DNA of 37,714 nucleotides from Kiloniellaceae bacterium (GCA_021776195.1 JAJFGK010000019.1:1-37714); one strand, 5' to 3'. Positions 16,536 to 25,276 are shown, counted from the first letter of the stretch. Notes: a model not told the origin generated them from the sequence alone. Translations and numbers: made by a program.

Positions 16536-17639
16536 ATGCCCAGCCAAAACGCCTACATCTCTATCGACCGAGTATCCAAGCACTTTGGCGATGTGATCGC
16601 GGTCGACCAGGTCGATATCGGGATCAAAAGGGGCGAGTTTTTCTCGCTGCTGGGGGCGTCCGGCTGCGGCAAGACCACCCTGCTTCGATTGCTTGCCGGA
16701 TTCGAGACGGCGACGAGCGGTGAAATCTACATCGACAACGCGGCCGTATCGGGTGTTCCGCCGCACAAACGCCCGACCAACATGGTTTTCCAGAACTATG
16801 CGATCTTTCCGCACCTCAACGTGCGCCGGAACATCTCATACGGGTTGCGAAGCGAAAGGCTCGACAAGAGCCAGGCCGACCAGCGGGTCGAAGAGGCGCT
16901 CGAACTGGTCAAGCTGCAAGGATTTGGAGAACGGCGATCCGATGAGCTGTCCGGCGGTCAGCGCCAGCGCGTTGCCTTGGCGCGCGCTCTCATTATGCAG
17001 CCAAAGGTGTTGCTGCTGGACGAGCCCCTGGGCGCGCTGGATAAGAAACTTCGCGAAGAAATGCAGATCGAGCTGCGTGCCCTGCAGCAGTCCTTGGGAA
17101 TTACCTTTATATTCGTGACCCACGATCAAGAAGAGGCAATGACCCTGTCCGATCGCATCGCCGTCATGTCAGGCGGCAGGGTGTTGCAGCTCGCCGCCCC
17201 CAAGGAGGTTTACAACCGACCGGTCAACGTCGAGGTCGCGGACTTCATCGGCCAGATGAACTTCTTGGACGCCTCGGTCATGGATATTGCCGAAGGCCAA
17301 GCGGTTCTCGACACCGCCGGGCTTGGTCGCATCAAGGTTCCCGCGAGCCAAGCGTTTGTGGGAAAGGGTGCAAGCATCTTCGTCGCCATTCGACCGGAAA
17401 AGCTGAAACTGTCGAGTGCGCGGCCTGCCGAGGCCGAGAGTTCCGTGGAGGGAGTTGTCGAAACCGCCGCCTATCTGGGCGACCGGAGCCACTTTTATGT
17501 TTCCCTTCAAGGGAGCAGCAAGCCGGTCGCCGTGGCGGCGCAGGAAGCACAAGACTTTTCAGACCATTCTTTTGATCGCGGTAGCCCGGTGTGGCTCTCC
17601 TGGGCCAATGATTCGATCGTTTTGCTGGATAAAGACTGA
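16536..17639 (+). CDS. Polyamine-type ABC transporter ATPase (PotA-like)
   Basis: A complete 367-residue ABC ATPase. Walker A is GASGCGKT (about residues 40-47), the signature is LSGGQRQRVALARAL, Walker B is VLLLDEPLGALD and the switch histidine is in FVTHDQEEAMTLSD. A C-terminal TOBE-type domain starts near residue 280 (FVAIRPEKLKL). It energises the transporter formed by the three preceding genes, starting 3 bases after the PotC stop. The Q-loop VFQNYAIFPHLNV is of the PotA/PotG type. Confidence 0.92.
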   Translation: MPSQNAYISIDRVSKHFGDVIAVDQVDIGIKRGEFFSLLGASGCGKTTLLRLLAGFETATSGEIYIDNAAVSGVPPHKRPTNMVFQNYAIFPHLNVRRNISYGLRSERLDKSQADQRVEEALELVKLQGFGERRSDELSGGQRQRVALARALIMQPKVLLLDEPLGALDKKLREEMQIELRALQQSLGITFIFVTHDQEEAMTLSDRIAVMSGGRVLQLAAPKEVYNRPVNVEVADFIGQMNFLDASVMDIAEGQAVLDTAGLGRIKVPASQAFVGKGASIFVAIRPEKLKLSSARPAEAESSVEGVVETAAYLGDRSHFYVSLQGSSKPVAVAAQEAQDFSDHSFDRGSPVWLSWANDSIVLLDKD

Positions 17640-17694
17640 AGGCCAGCCGACTTGGGGAAACATTTTAGATAGGAAAGTCAGGGAGTTGGAGACT

Positions 17695-18390
17695 ATGGCA
17701 GTGGCTGCTGGCCACAGCGATCGCAAGAAACGGACAGAGAACCGGGACGTTCGCCGGCGCCAGCTCATCCAAGCGACGATCGCCTCCATCGCGGAGTTGG
17801 GATTTGCAGATACGACTCTGGCGACCGTTACCAAACGGGCGGGCCTCTCGCACGGCACCATCAATTTCCACTTCAAGAGCAAGATGATTTTGTTTGCCGA
17901 AACGCTGGGTTTCCTGGCGCGGGAACACTACGACCTTTGGCGCGCGGAGATGAAGAGGGCGGGACCTGATCCTAGTGATCAGCTTGCCGCTATCATCGAA
18001 GTGGATTTCCGGAGTGATATCTGCTCGACCGAAAAACTGGCGGTGTGGTTCTCATTCTGGGGTCAGGTGAAGTATCGCCCCGCCTATCTGGAAATTCACG
18101 ATGAATACGACAAGCAGCGCTTCGCCGAACTCCAAAGGATTTGCGAGGCGCTTGTCCTTGATGGCGACTATGACCATACCAATTCAACCTCGGCCGCACG
18201 GCGCATTGAAGCGCTCATTGACGGCCTGTGGCTCAATCTTCTGCTTTACCCGAAAGCAACCCGACGAACCACGGCGCGCGATGATGCGTTCGATGCCCTG
18301 GCCGAGCTTTTTCCCAAGCACTTCGCACGACCGATCAGAGATTCCTGCGGATCGAGAAGAAGCCGCACAACGATCATGAAAACGGGATAG
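17695..18390 (+). CDS. TetR family regulator, BetI-like
   Basis: A 231-residue repressor with an N-terminal helix-turn-helix (RRQLIQATIASIAELGFADTT then VTKRAGLSHGTINFHFKSK) and a BetI-type ligand domain (LAVWFSFWGQVKYRPAYLEIH). BetI-type proteins sense quaternary amines; here the ligand is probably an amine handled by the flanking enzymes (inference). ATG 17695 follows AGGGAGTTGGAG. It lies between the transporter genes and two dehydrogenase paralogues, on the same strand, so it may autoregulate the whole series. Confidence 0.88.
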   Translation: MAVAAGHSDRKKRTENRDVRRRQLIQATIASIAELGFADTTLATVTKRAGLSHGTINFHFKSKMILFAETLGFLAREHYDLWRAEMKRAGPDPSDQLAAIIEVDFRSDICSTEKLAVWFSFWGQVKYRPAYLEIHDEYDKQRFAELQRICEALVLDGDYDHTNSTSAARRIEALIDGLWLNLLLYPKATRRTTARDDAFDALAELFPKHFARPIRDSCGSRRSRTTIMKTG

Positions 18391-18397
18391 GCTCCAG

Positions 18398-20479
18398 TTG
18401 GCTCGCGATCCCCGTTTCGACATCCTTTTTGACCCTGTCAAAATCGGCCCTGTCACAGCGAAGAACCGGTTCTATCAGGTGCCGCACTGCAACGGCATGG
18501 GCTTCAACTGGCCCCAGACCCACGCCAAGATGCGCGAGATGAAAGCCGAAGGCGGCTGGGCCGTGGTCTGCACCGAGGAGTGCATGATCCACCCCTCATC
18601 CGACTACTCGCCGGAGCCTCAAGCGCGCCTGTGGGACGACCACGACGTCAAGTACCTGGCGCTGATGGTCGAGGGAATCCACGCCCATGATGCGCTTGCC
18701 GGCGTGCAACTGGCCCACAACGGGGTCGGTGCACAAAATCTCTACACCCGCGTCAAGCCGCTGGGCCCCAATCACCAATCAGGCGTCATCGGCGTGCCGA
18801 CCCAGACCCGCGGCATGGACAAGACCGATATCCGGGACTTCCGCCGCTGGCACCGCAAAGCGGCGCTACGCGCCAAGCAGGCCGAGACGGACATCGTTTA
18901 TGTCTATGCCGGTCACGATTCGACGCTTCTGATGCACTTCCTTCAGCGTCGTCGCAATCAGCGGAACGACGAATACGGCGGTTCACTCGAGAACCGGGTG
19001 CGCTTGTTTCGCGAAGTGCTGGAAGAAACCAAGGATGCGGTCGGCGACCGCTGCGCCGTGGCGGTACGCCTGGCCGTTGACGAGCTCATGGGGCCAGAGG
19101 GCATCACAGCCGAGAGCGAAGGGCGCGAGATTGTCGAAATGCTCGCCGAACTGCCTGACCTCTGGGACGTCAACCTGAGCGATTGGGAAAACGATTCGGT
19201 AACCTCCCGATTCGGCGAGGAAGGCCGGCAAGAACCCTTTGTCGCCTTCGTCAAGAAAGTCACCAGCAAGCCGGTCGTCGGTGTCGGCTGGTTCACCTCC
19301 CCGGACACCATGGTCAGCCAGATCAGGCGCGGCGTGCTCGACATGATCGGCGCGGCGCGGCCGTCGATCGCCGATCCATTCCTGCCCAACAAGATCGAGG
19401 GCGGCCGTCTCGACGAGATCCGCGAGTGCATAGGCTGCAACATCTGCGTCGCCGGCCAGCACACCTACACGCCCATGCGCTGCACCCAGAATCCCTCCGT
19501 GGGCGAAGAATGGCGCCGAGACTGGCACCCGGAACGCATCGCACCGCAGGGGTCGAACAGCGAAGTCCTGGTCGTCGGGGCGGGCCCGGCCGGGCTCGAA
19601 GCGGCGCGGGCGCTCGGTCAGCGCGGTTACAAAGTTACCCTCGCCGAGGCCGGCAGGGAACTCGGCGGCCGTGTGACCCAGGAAAGCGCCCTGCCGGGCC
19701 TTGGCGCCTGGGCGCGGGTTCGCGACTGGCGGGTTGGGCGCATCCGGGAGATGGCCAACGTCGAGGTCTACCTGGAAAGCCGGCTCGGCGCCGGCGAGGT
19801 TGTCGAGTTCGGGGTCGACCGGGTGGTCATCGCAACCGGGGCAACCTGGCGAAGGGACGGCGTGGGCATCACCAACCTCTGGCCGATAGCGGGCACGGCC
19901 AAAGCACAAGTCTATGCGCCAGAGGATATCTACGACGGCGCCGAGATCGCCGGTCCCGTCGTAGTCTTCGACGATGACAACTTCTATCTCGGGGGCCTGA
20001 TCGCGGAAAAGCTGCGCGAAGAGGGCGGCGACGTCACCCTTGTGACCACCGAGTCGACGGTCTCGGCTTGGACTTCACACACCCTGGAACAGCACCGCAT
20101 TCAGGCCCGGGTCCTCGATCTTGGCATTGCGGTCATCGCCAAGCACAACCTCGCCCGCATCGGCACGACCGAGGTCGAGCTTTCCTGCCTCTACACGGAT
20201 CGGCGCCGGACCATCGCGGCGGCTTCGGTGGTCATGGTCACCTCGCGCCATCCGAACGACGGGCTCTATCTCGATCTGACCCGCGACCCGCAATCGCTCG
20301 CTCGAGCGGGCATCGCCTCGGTCCGGGCGATCGGGGATTGCGATGCGCCCTCGACTATCGCGGCGGCGGTCTACGACGGCCATCGGATGGCGCGGGAACT
20401 GGATGCCCCGCCGGCCGATCCGGACCTGCCCTTCCGGCGCGAACATATAGCGCTCGATGCCAATGCTGGCGGGTCCTAG
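18398..20479 (+). CDS. Trimethylamine dehydrogenase family flavo/Fe-S oxidoreductase (paralogue 2)
   Basis: A 693-residue paralogue with all cofactor positions kept: Cys in FYQVPHCNGMG for the covalent FMN, CIGCNIC plus RCTQN for the 4Fe-4S cluster, and VLVVGAGPAGLEAA for the ADP/FAD-like domain. Catalytic Tyr/His (VYAGHD) and Asp (WENDS) are present. The predicted amine pocket differs from TMADH: Tyr60 is Glu (CTEECMI), Trp264 is kept and the Trp355 region reads CVAGQHTY, placing Gln where paralogues 1 and 3 have Asp. An acidic Glu in the bowl suggests a more basic or polycationic amine (inference). The start is TTG, 7 bases after the regulator stop, giving the family start MARDP. Its stop codon lies inside the terminal repeat of a small mobile element. 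Confidence 0.9.
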   Translation: MARDPRFDILFDPVKIGPVTAKNRFYQVPHCNGMGFNWPQTHAKMREMKAEGGWAVVCTEECMIHPSSDYSPEPQARLWDDHDVKYLALMVEGIHAHDALAGVQLAHNGVGAQNLYTRVKPLGPNHQSGVIGVPTQTRGMDKTDIRDFRRWHRKAALRAKQAETDIVYVYAGHDSTLLMHFLQRRRNQRNDEYGGSLENRVRLFREVLEETKDAVGDRCAVAVRLAVDELMGPEGITAESEGREIVEMLAELPDLWDVNLSDWENDSVTSRFGEEGRQEPFVAFVKKVTSKPVVGVGWFTSPDTMVSQIRRGVLDMIGAARPSIADPFLPNKIEGGRLDEIRECIGCNICVAGQHTYTPMRCTQNPSVGEEWRRDWHPERIAPQGSNSEVLVVGAGPAGLEAARALGQRGYKVTLAEAGRELGGRVTQESALPGLGAWARVRDWRVGRIREMANVEVYLESRLGAGEVVEFGVDRVVIATGATWRRDGVGITNLWPIAGTAKAQVYAPEDIYDGAEIAGPVVVFDDDNFYLGGLIAEKLREEGGDVTLVTTESTVSAWTSHTLEQHRIQARVLDLGIAVIAKHNLARIGTTEVELSCLYTDRRRTIAAASVVMVTSRHPNDGLYLDLTRDPQSLARAGIASVRAIGDCDAPSTIAAAVYDGHRMARELDAPPADPDLPFRREHIALDANAGGS

Positions 20480-20769
20480 AGCCTTTCTTTGTCATACGGA
20501 ATCATTTGATGGGTCATAGGCGATCATTCGGGAAGGCGCGCTGTGCGGCGCGATGCCCCCGGTCTTGGAGATTGGGCATCGGGCAAGCAGCGGAACGCAC
20601 CCCCATTGGGAGAGGGGGTTCGTCTAGGACCCACCGAAGGCCGGGTTCTTTTGCCTTCTGGCCGCGTTCCGCTCCTCGACCGATACACGTATCGCTCTTC
20701 GAAGCGCGCCTTGCCAGAAGACAAAACAATCCCGGTCAAGTGCTTCCGTATGACAAAGAAAGGCTCTAG
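20476..20769. mobile_element. MITE-like element with perfect 26-bp inverted ends
   Basis: A perfect 26-bp inverted repeat (20475-20500 and 20745-20770, CCTAGAGCCTTTC...) frames about 290 bases. Internal arms are also partly complementary (GGAAGGCGCGC versus GCGCGCCTTGCC; AGCGGAACGC versus GCGTTCCGCT), so the whole unit could fold into a long hairpin. CTAG occurs at both edges and may be a 4-bp target duplication, or TA a 2-bp one. Ends beginning GAGCC would fit the IS5 superfamily (inference). No transposase is encoded. The left CTAG includes the TAG stop of paralogue 2; removing the unit would leave paralogue 3 only 5 bases downstream of that stop. Confidence 0.78.
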
Positions 20770-20774
20770 GCGCC

Positions 20775-22850
20775 ATGGCACGGGACCCGCGCTACGACAT
20801 CTTGTTCGAGCCGATGAAGATCGGCCCCGTCACGGCGAAGAACCGGTTCTACCAGGTGCCTCATTGCACCGGCAGCGGCTGGGAGCGGCCGCGCACGCTG
20901 GCGGGCCTGCGCGAGGTCAAGGCCGAGGGTGGCTGGGCCGTGGTCAATACCGAGTACTGCTCCGTGCACCCGGCCTGCGACGACATCCCGCACCCCGCCG
21001 CGTCCTTGTGGGACAAGGGGGACATCAGATCTCACGCGCTCATGACGGAGAAAGTGCACGCTCATGGCGCCTTGGCCGGTGTCGAGCTGTGCCTTGGAGG
21101 CGCGCGGATGGCCAATCTTGGAACCCGCGAAGTCGCCATGGGCGTGACCAGTATGCCCAACCTGGCTGGCAACCCCTTCCAGACCCGCGCCATGGACAAG
21201 GCCGACATTCGCGAGGTCCGTCGCTGGCATCGCAACGCGGCCCTACGCGCCAAGGAAGCCGGGTTCGATATTGCCTACGTCTATGCGACCCACGGCTACC
21301 TTCTGTCGCAGTTCCTGTCCCCCACCCACAATAGCCGGACCGATGAGTACGGCGGCTCACTGGAAAATCGCGTGCGTCTGACGCGCGAGATCATCGAAGA
21401 CACCAAGGAGGCGGTCGGCGACACGATGGCAGTCGCGGTTCGCTTCTCGGCAGAGACGAACGGCGGATATGACGGCGGCGACGGGAACCCGATGCCAGGC
21501 GACACCCGGGAGATTTTCGAGATCCTGGGCGAACTCCCAGATCTTTGGGATATCAACATCAATCACTATTCGTTGGAAATGGGCCTGTCGCGGTTCGTGG
21601 CGGAGGGGTCATTGGAGCCCTACGTATCCTACATCAAATCGATCACCAGCAAGCCAGTTGTGACGGTTGGGAGGTTCACGTCGCCCGATACCATGGTCGG
21701 TCAGATCAAGCGGGGTATCGTGGACTTTATCGGCGCGGCGCGCCCCTCCATTGCCGATCCCTTTCTCCCCAAGAAGATTGAGGAAGGTCGCTTCGAGGAC
21801 ATCAGAGAGTGTATCGGCTGCAACATCTGCTACATGGGCGACGGCGTGGGCGCACCGATTCGCTGTACGCAGAATCCGACCATGAGCGAGGAGTGGCGCC
21901 GCGGCTGGCACCCGGAGCGGATCGAGGCCAAGGGATCGGACAGCCGCGTTCTAGTTGTCGGTGCTGGACCGGCGGGTCTGGAAGCGGCGCATGCGCTGGG
22001 CAAGCGTGGATACGATGTCATGTTGGCGGAGGCGACACGTGAACTCGGCGGCCGGGTGGCGCAGGAATCCAGACTGCCCGGTCTGAATGAATGGATCCGC
22101 GTGCGCGACTACCGGCTGCTGCAAATCGAGAAGATGGACAATGTCGAAGTCTTTCGCGAAAGCGAACTGCGCGCAGACGACGCGTTGAACGTCGGCGCCG
22201 ACCACATCGTGACCGCGACGGGTTCAAAATGGAGATGCGACGGGTTTGGTGCCAACAATCCGACTGGCATTGCCGGCCTAAGCGTGGTGGATCGGCTTTA
22301 CACGCCGGACGACATCATGGCCGGCCGCATTCCCGACGGCCCAACCGTTGTCTTCGATGATGACCATTATTACATGGGAACGGTCATAGCCGAATCTATC
22401 CGGGCGACAGGTGCGCCCGTGACGCTCGTCACCCCTGAAGACTCGATTTCCGCCTGGGGCAAATACACCATGGATCGCTGGCGCGCCCGGACAAAGCTGA
22501 TGGAAATGGGCGTCGACCTCATCGTGGCCAATAACCTCTCGGCCTTCGACGGCAAGGCGGCGACGCTGGCATGCGAATACACCGGGCGCGAGAGAACCAT
22601 CGAAGCCGAAGCGCTGATTCTTGTCACGGCCCGGAACCCCAACGACGCGTTGTACCAGGCGCTGACGGACAGGTTCGAGCAGGGCGCGAAGGGCGCGCCG
22701 CGGTCTCTCAAGCGGATCGGCGATTGCGAAGCACCGTCAATCATCGCGAGCGCCGTCTATTCCGGCCATCGCTATGCGCGCGAATTGGATACCATCGTCG
22801 ATCGAGACAATCCTCTGAAACATGACCGGGTCTTCTTCGAGGATGCCTGA
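20775..22850 (+). CDS. Trimethylamine dehydrogenase family flavo/Fe-S oxidoreductase (paralogue 3)
   Basis: A 691-residue paralogue starting MARDPRYDILFEP. FMN-linking Cys (FYQVPHCTGSG), cluster cysteines (CIGCNIC, RCTQN) and the ADP-binding VLVVGAGPAGLEAA are kept. Unlike the other two copies it keeps the TMADH Tyr60 (NTEYCSVHP). In the second bowl segment, Trp264 is Tyr and the catalytic Asp267 aligns with Glu (NHYSLEMGLSRF); the Trp355 position is Asp. The Tyr/His pair (VYATHG) remains. It probably oxidises an amine different from that of paralogues 1 and 2, with altered proton transfer (inference from by-eye alignment). It was probably cotranscribed with paralogue 2 before the mobile element separated them. 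Confidence 0.9.
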   Translation: MARDPRYDILFEPMKIGPVTAKNRFYQVPHCTGSGWERPRTLAGLREVKAEGGWAVVNTEYCSVHPACDDIPHPAASLWDKGDIRSHALMTEKVHAHGALAGVELCLGGARMANLGTREVAMGVTSMPNLAGNPFQTRAMDKADIREVRRWHRNAALRAKEAGFDIAYVYATHGYLLSQFLSPTHNSRTDEYGGSLENRVRLTREIIEDTKEAVGDTMAVAVRFSAETNGGYDGGDGNPMPGDTREIFEILGELPDLWDININHYSLEMGLSRFVAEGSLEPYVSYIKSITSKPVVTVGRFTSPDTMVGQIKRGIVDFIGAARPSIADPFLPKKIEEGRFEDIRECIGCNICYMGDGVGAPIRCTQNPTMSEEWRRGWHPERIEAKGSDSRVLVVGAGPAGLEAAHALGKRGYDVMLAEATRELGGRVAQESRLPGLNEWIRVRDYRLLQIEKMDNVEVFRESELRADDALNVGADHIVTATGSKWRCDGFGANNPTGIAGLSVVDRLYTPDDIMAGRIPDGPTVVFDDDHYYMGTVIAESIRATGAPVTLVTPEDSISAWGKYTMDRWRARTKLMEMGVDLIVANNLSAFDGKAATLACEYTGRERTIEAEALILVTARNPNDALYQALTDRFEQGAKGAPRSLKRIGDCEAPSIIASAVYSGHRYARELDTIVDRDNPLKHDRVFFEDA

Positions 22851-22887
22851 CGTGACGCCTACAGGGCTCGAGAAGGCGTTGTCAGGC
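22845..22887 (+). terminator. Stem-loop at the end of paralogue 3
   Basis: GCCTGAC (22845-22851) pairs with GTCAGGC (22881-22887), and ACGCCT (22855-22860) with AGGCGT (22874-22879) inside it. The hairpin overlaps the TGA stop. There is no T-run, so termination may be weak or the structure may serve mRNA 3'-end protection. Confidence 0.45.
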
Positions 22888-23064
22888 TGCCCGCGATCCG
22901 GTGTCCAAGGCCAACAAGCTGCGGACTTCAGGCGGCAAGCCGACGCCATTCGTCCAGGGCAATGGAGCGGTTCCGCTTGAAGGCTTCGCGGCGGATTTAG
23001 TGGATCATTTCCCGATCGAACAGATACGCCGACATGAAGGCGATACAGATTTTCGCGGCGATAG
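22888..23064. other. Intergenic spacer upstream of the stress locus
   Basis: About 180 bases between the catabolic island and the first EcfG-type promoter. From about 23050 the sequence is the one duplicated at 2881. No gene is recognised on either strand. Confidence 0.45.
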
Positions 23065-23089
23065 GGAACCAATCAGCGCCGAGACGGTT
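23065..23089 (+). promoter_or_regulatory. EcfG-type promoter of the PRC-barrel gene
   Basis: GGAAC (23065-23069), 16 bases, then GGTT (23086-23089). The leader to the ATG is about 180 bases and is conserved in the relic copy near 2.9 kb, where the -35 survives but the -10 has decayed. Confidence 0.6.
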
Positions 23090-23268
23090 TAACCCTGTAA
23101 CGCCGTGACGGCCGTCCCCTTGAGCCGGTTACAGCGGGCAGTTGCCCGTTGAATCGACGGTCAAGGTCGCCGTCATTTGATCATCAAGCGCCGTTTCACT
23201 GGCCATGCCAAGGAGTCAGGCAGGGGAAGCGGGGACGACGTCGTTCACAAATCACAAGGAAAATGACC

Positions 23269-23844
23269 ATGAGAGCGCTTCGATACCTGCTCTTGTTCCC
23301 ACTCGCTGCAGTCGCGCTGAGCCTGCAGGGCTTGCAGCCGGCAGCCAGTGCGTCGAGCGAGCAATGCCTCACCGACCTGCTGTCGCTGTGGACCGGGCAC
23401 GAATCCACCCTCGAAAACAGCGCCAAGGAAGTGCGCGGCAAAGCATTGGGGCTGCGGAAAGCCGCCCGGATCTTTGCCGCCGCGGGTCAAGCCGATGACT
23501 GCCGCACGGTCCACGAAGGGCTCGCGACGTTCCTTGAAAACCAGCGTCAGAACCTGATCTCCAAGGGAGTGGTTCCCACATTGGAAAAGGAACGGCGCCT
23601 GGAGAGACTGGCAGCCGCCCAGCCGTTGGCCCAAGTGGGCGAGAGCCTGCGCATCAGTGAATTGATCGGCCTGGACACGGTCAACCCGAAGGATGAACGG
23701 CTTGGCGAGGTCGAGGACATTATCGTGGAAACCGAGTCCGGACGCAGCACACATCTGATCCTCAGTTCCGGCGGCATCTTGGGCATCGGCGAGGAGTTTC
23801 GCGTCGTCCCTCTGGATGCCCTTCGACTGACCGCCGCTGCGTAG
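23269..23844 (+). CDS. Secreted PRC-barrel protein, interrupted by an amber codon
   Basis: A 191-residue product with a signal peptide (MRALRYLLLFPLAAVALSLQG, cleavage near ASA). A helical middle region follows, then a PRC-barrel domain from about residue 127 (RISELIGLDTVNPKDERLGEV). The barrel stops at DALRLTAAA, short of the usual last strand. That strand is encoded in the same frame just after the TAG. The normal protein was therefore probably about 241 residues. ATG 23269 has AAGGA 8 bases upstream; ATG 23263 is too close to it. PRC-barrel proteins are often stress- or envelope-associated; the exact role is unknown. Transcription is likely from the GGAAC promoter at 23065. Confidence 0.82.
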   Translation: MRALRYLLLFPLAAVALSLQGLQPAASASSEQCLTDLLSLWTGHESTLENSAKEVRGKALGLRKAARIFAAAGQADDCRTVHEGLATFLENQRQNLISKGVVPTLEKERRLERLAAAQPLAQVGESLRISELIGLDTVNPKDERLGEVEDIIVETESGRSTHLILSSGGILGIGEEFRVVPLDALRLTAAA

Positions 23845-23994
23845 ACGATCGTTCTCGACATCTCCCTGGACAGTTTCCATGCCGCCCCGCTGGTGGACAT
23901 TGCCCGCCTTGCACAGTGGGGAAGGACAGGTGAGGGCTCCGTCAACGACCGCTACTACGAGCGGGCGATCGAAGGCGGCGCGGACCAGAACTAG
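23842..23994 (+). other. In-frame coding continuation of the PRC-barrel gene after TAG
   Basis: After the TAG at 23842-23844 the same frame stays open for 49 codons to a second TAG (23992-23994). It reads TIVLDISLDSFHAAPLVD and ends YYERAIEGG, which looks like the final strand and C-terminal tail expected of a PRC-barrel protein. A single base change from CAG, GAG, AAG or TGG would explain the stop. Readthrough is possible but unproven. Confidence 0.7.
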
Positions 23995-24015
23995 AATCCT
24001 CTCCACTCGAGACAT

Positions 24016-24051
24016 GCCCTTTGGCGCTTGACCGGGGAAGCGGCAAAGGGC
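24016..24051 (+). terminator. Stem-loop downstream of the PRC-barrel gene
   Basis: GCCCTTTGGCGCTT (24016-24029) pairs with AAGCGGCAAAGGGC (24038-24051) with one mismatch and an 8-base loop. It follows the second TAG by about 20 bases, which supports the longer reading frame as the original gene end. Only a short T-stretch follows. Confidence 0.55.
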
Positions 24052-24130
24052 GTTTGGCCGCCGGGCCTGGCATTCTCGGTGGGCTCTGGAGCGGGCCAGG
24101 AATACACTCCACCTAAACTTTCATTTTGTT

Positions 24131-24156
24131 GGAACCTTTTTCGCCTTACCAGCGTT
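24131..24156 (+). promoter_or_regulatory. EcfG-type promoter of the OmpA-family gene
   Basis: GGAAC (24131-24135), 17 bases, then CGTT (24153-24156), an exact match to the alphaproteobacterial general-stress promoter consensus. It lies about 180 bases before the ATG at 24339. Confidence 0.7.
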
Positions 24157-24338
24157 TGCCTCCTGCCAGCAGATGTTGATCGCGTGCTGCTTTGCCGAAT
24201 CAAGGCATCGGGGAAGAGATCCGAGCGGGACGCGGGCCCTATCTGCGCAGTCGAGATCCGAGAATTGGCTCGGGCGTGACTGTCCCCGATCTGGCTCGTC
24301 CGACCCAATGAACTTCATGGTGAAACAGGAGATAGACA

Positions 24339-25271
24339 ATGAAACCTTTGATCCGCGTCTGCATGACCGGGCTGGTCGCCGCGATGGTGAGTCCCGCCGC
24401 GGCTTCGACCTGGGACAACGACATGGAGCGCGCCCGCGCGATGACCGCGACCGGCACCAGCTTCGAGAAAGTACTGGCCCGAGAGTATCGGGACTTTTTT
24501 CTGTTCGAGGCCGACAAAATGTACGATTGGCCAGATGCCGATCACTTTGCCGAGAAATCGCTTGCCGCCAATACGGGACAACGCGTCGCACCCGAAACCA
24601 TCAGCGACTGGGACATCGAAGGCACGACTTTTGTGCGTGAGCTCGAATCCGCTCGTGCCAAGCTGGTGACCGCCTTGTCGCTCGGTGCCGCCGAACTCGC
24701 ACCGGAGCAGGCCGGCGTTGCCCAGGCCCGCTTCGACTGCTGGGTCGAGCAGCAGGAGGAAGGTTGGCAGTGGGATCACATCAATGCCTGCAAAAACCAG
24801 TTCGATGCGGCCTACGACAATCTGACGCTGGCAATGGTGCCGCCAGTGGTTCCACAGGCCGCGAAGGCCCCGACTTTGGAATTCGTTCCGGTTACCGAGG
24901 AACTGGTGATCTACTTCGACTTCGACGATGCTCGCGTGTCACCGCAATCGAAAACCTCCATCGACCGTTTTCTCGAGACAATCGCGGACAGAACCAAGGT
25001 CGAGATCGTCGTGACCGGTCACGCGGACCGGGCCGGGAGCGACCTCTACAACCGTCAACTTTCCGAGCGTCGCGCGGAAGCGGTGCGTTCCGAACTGATC
25101 GAGGAAGGCTTGATCATCCGCAAGCTGGACGATCTGGCCTTGCAAGCCAAAGGCGAGAGCGATCCTGCCCTCGCGACCGCTGACGGCGTGCGCGAACAAC
25201 TCAACAGGCGTGTCGTGATCCAGGGCTACGGCCTGCAGGCCATTGACGTGACAGCGCAAGCCAAGAACTAG
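24339..25271 (+). CDS. OmpA-family outer-membrane/peptidoglycan protein
   Basis: A 310-residue protein with a signal peptide (MKPLIRVCMTGLVAAMVSPAAA). A helical N-terminal region rich in charged residues follows, then an OmpA C-terminal domain from about residue 185 (IYFDFDDARVSPQSK). The peptidoglycan-contact motif GHADRAGSDLYNRQLSERRA and the closing REQLNRRVVI are intact. Such domains anchor the outer envelope non-covalently to peptidoglycan. Part of its 5' coding region is duplicated in the relic at 3.1-3.3 kb. A GGAAC-N17-CGTT promoter suggests stress induction. Confidence 0.9.
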   Translation: MKPLIRVCMTGLVAAMVSPAAASTWDNDMERARAMTATGTSFEKVLAREYRDFFLFEADKMYDWPDADHFAEKSLAANTGQRVAPETISDWDIEGTTFVRELESARAKLVTALSLGAAELAPEQAGVAQARFDCWVEQQEEGWQWDHINACKNQFDAAYDNLTLAMVPPVVPQAAKAPTLEFVPVTEELVIYFDFDDARVSPQSKTSIDRFLETIADRTKVEIVVTGHADRAGSDLYNRQLSERRAEAVRSELIEEGLIIRKLDDLALQAKGESDPALATADGVREQLNRRVVIQGYGLQAIDVTAQAKN

Positions 25272-25276
25272 CCAAG

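Noticed and set aside
18983..19909. 308-codon minus-strand frame over dehydrogenase paralogue 2
   Set aside because: Antisense to a conserved enzyme; no motif of its own.
20514..20769. Open frames on both strands inside the 290-bp inverted-repeat element
   Set aside because: Both begin with the same translated terminal repeat and contain no transposase motifs; they are by-products of the palindrome.
23842..23844. Pyrrolysine encoded by the TAG in the PRC-barrel gene
   Set aside because: Tempting beside trimethylamine-related genes, but those here are flavin enzymes, not corrinoid methyltransferases. No pyrrolysine genes are seen, and the protein family does not use this residue. A nonsense mutation is simpler.
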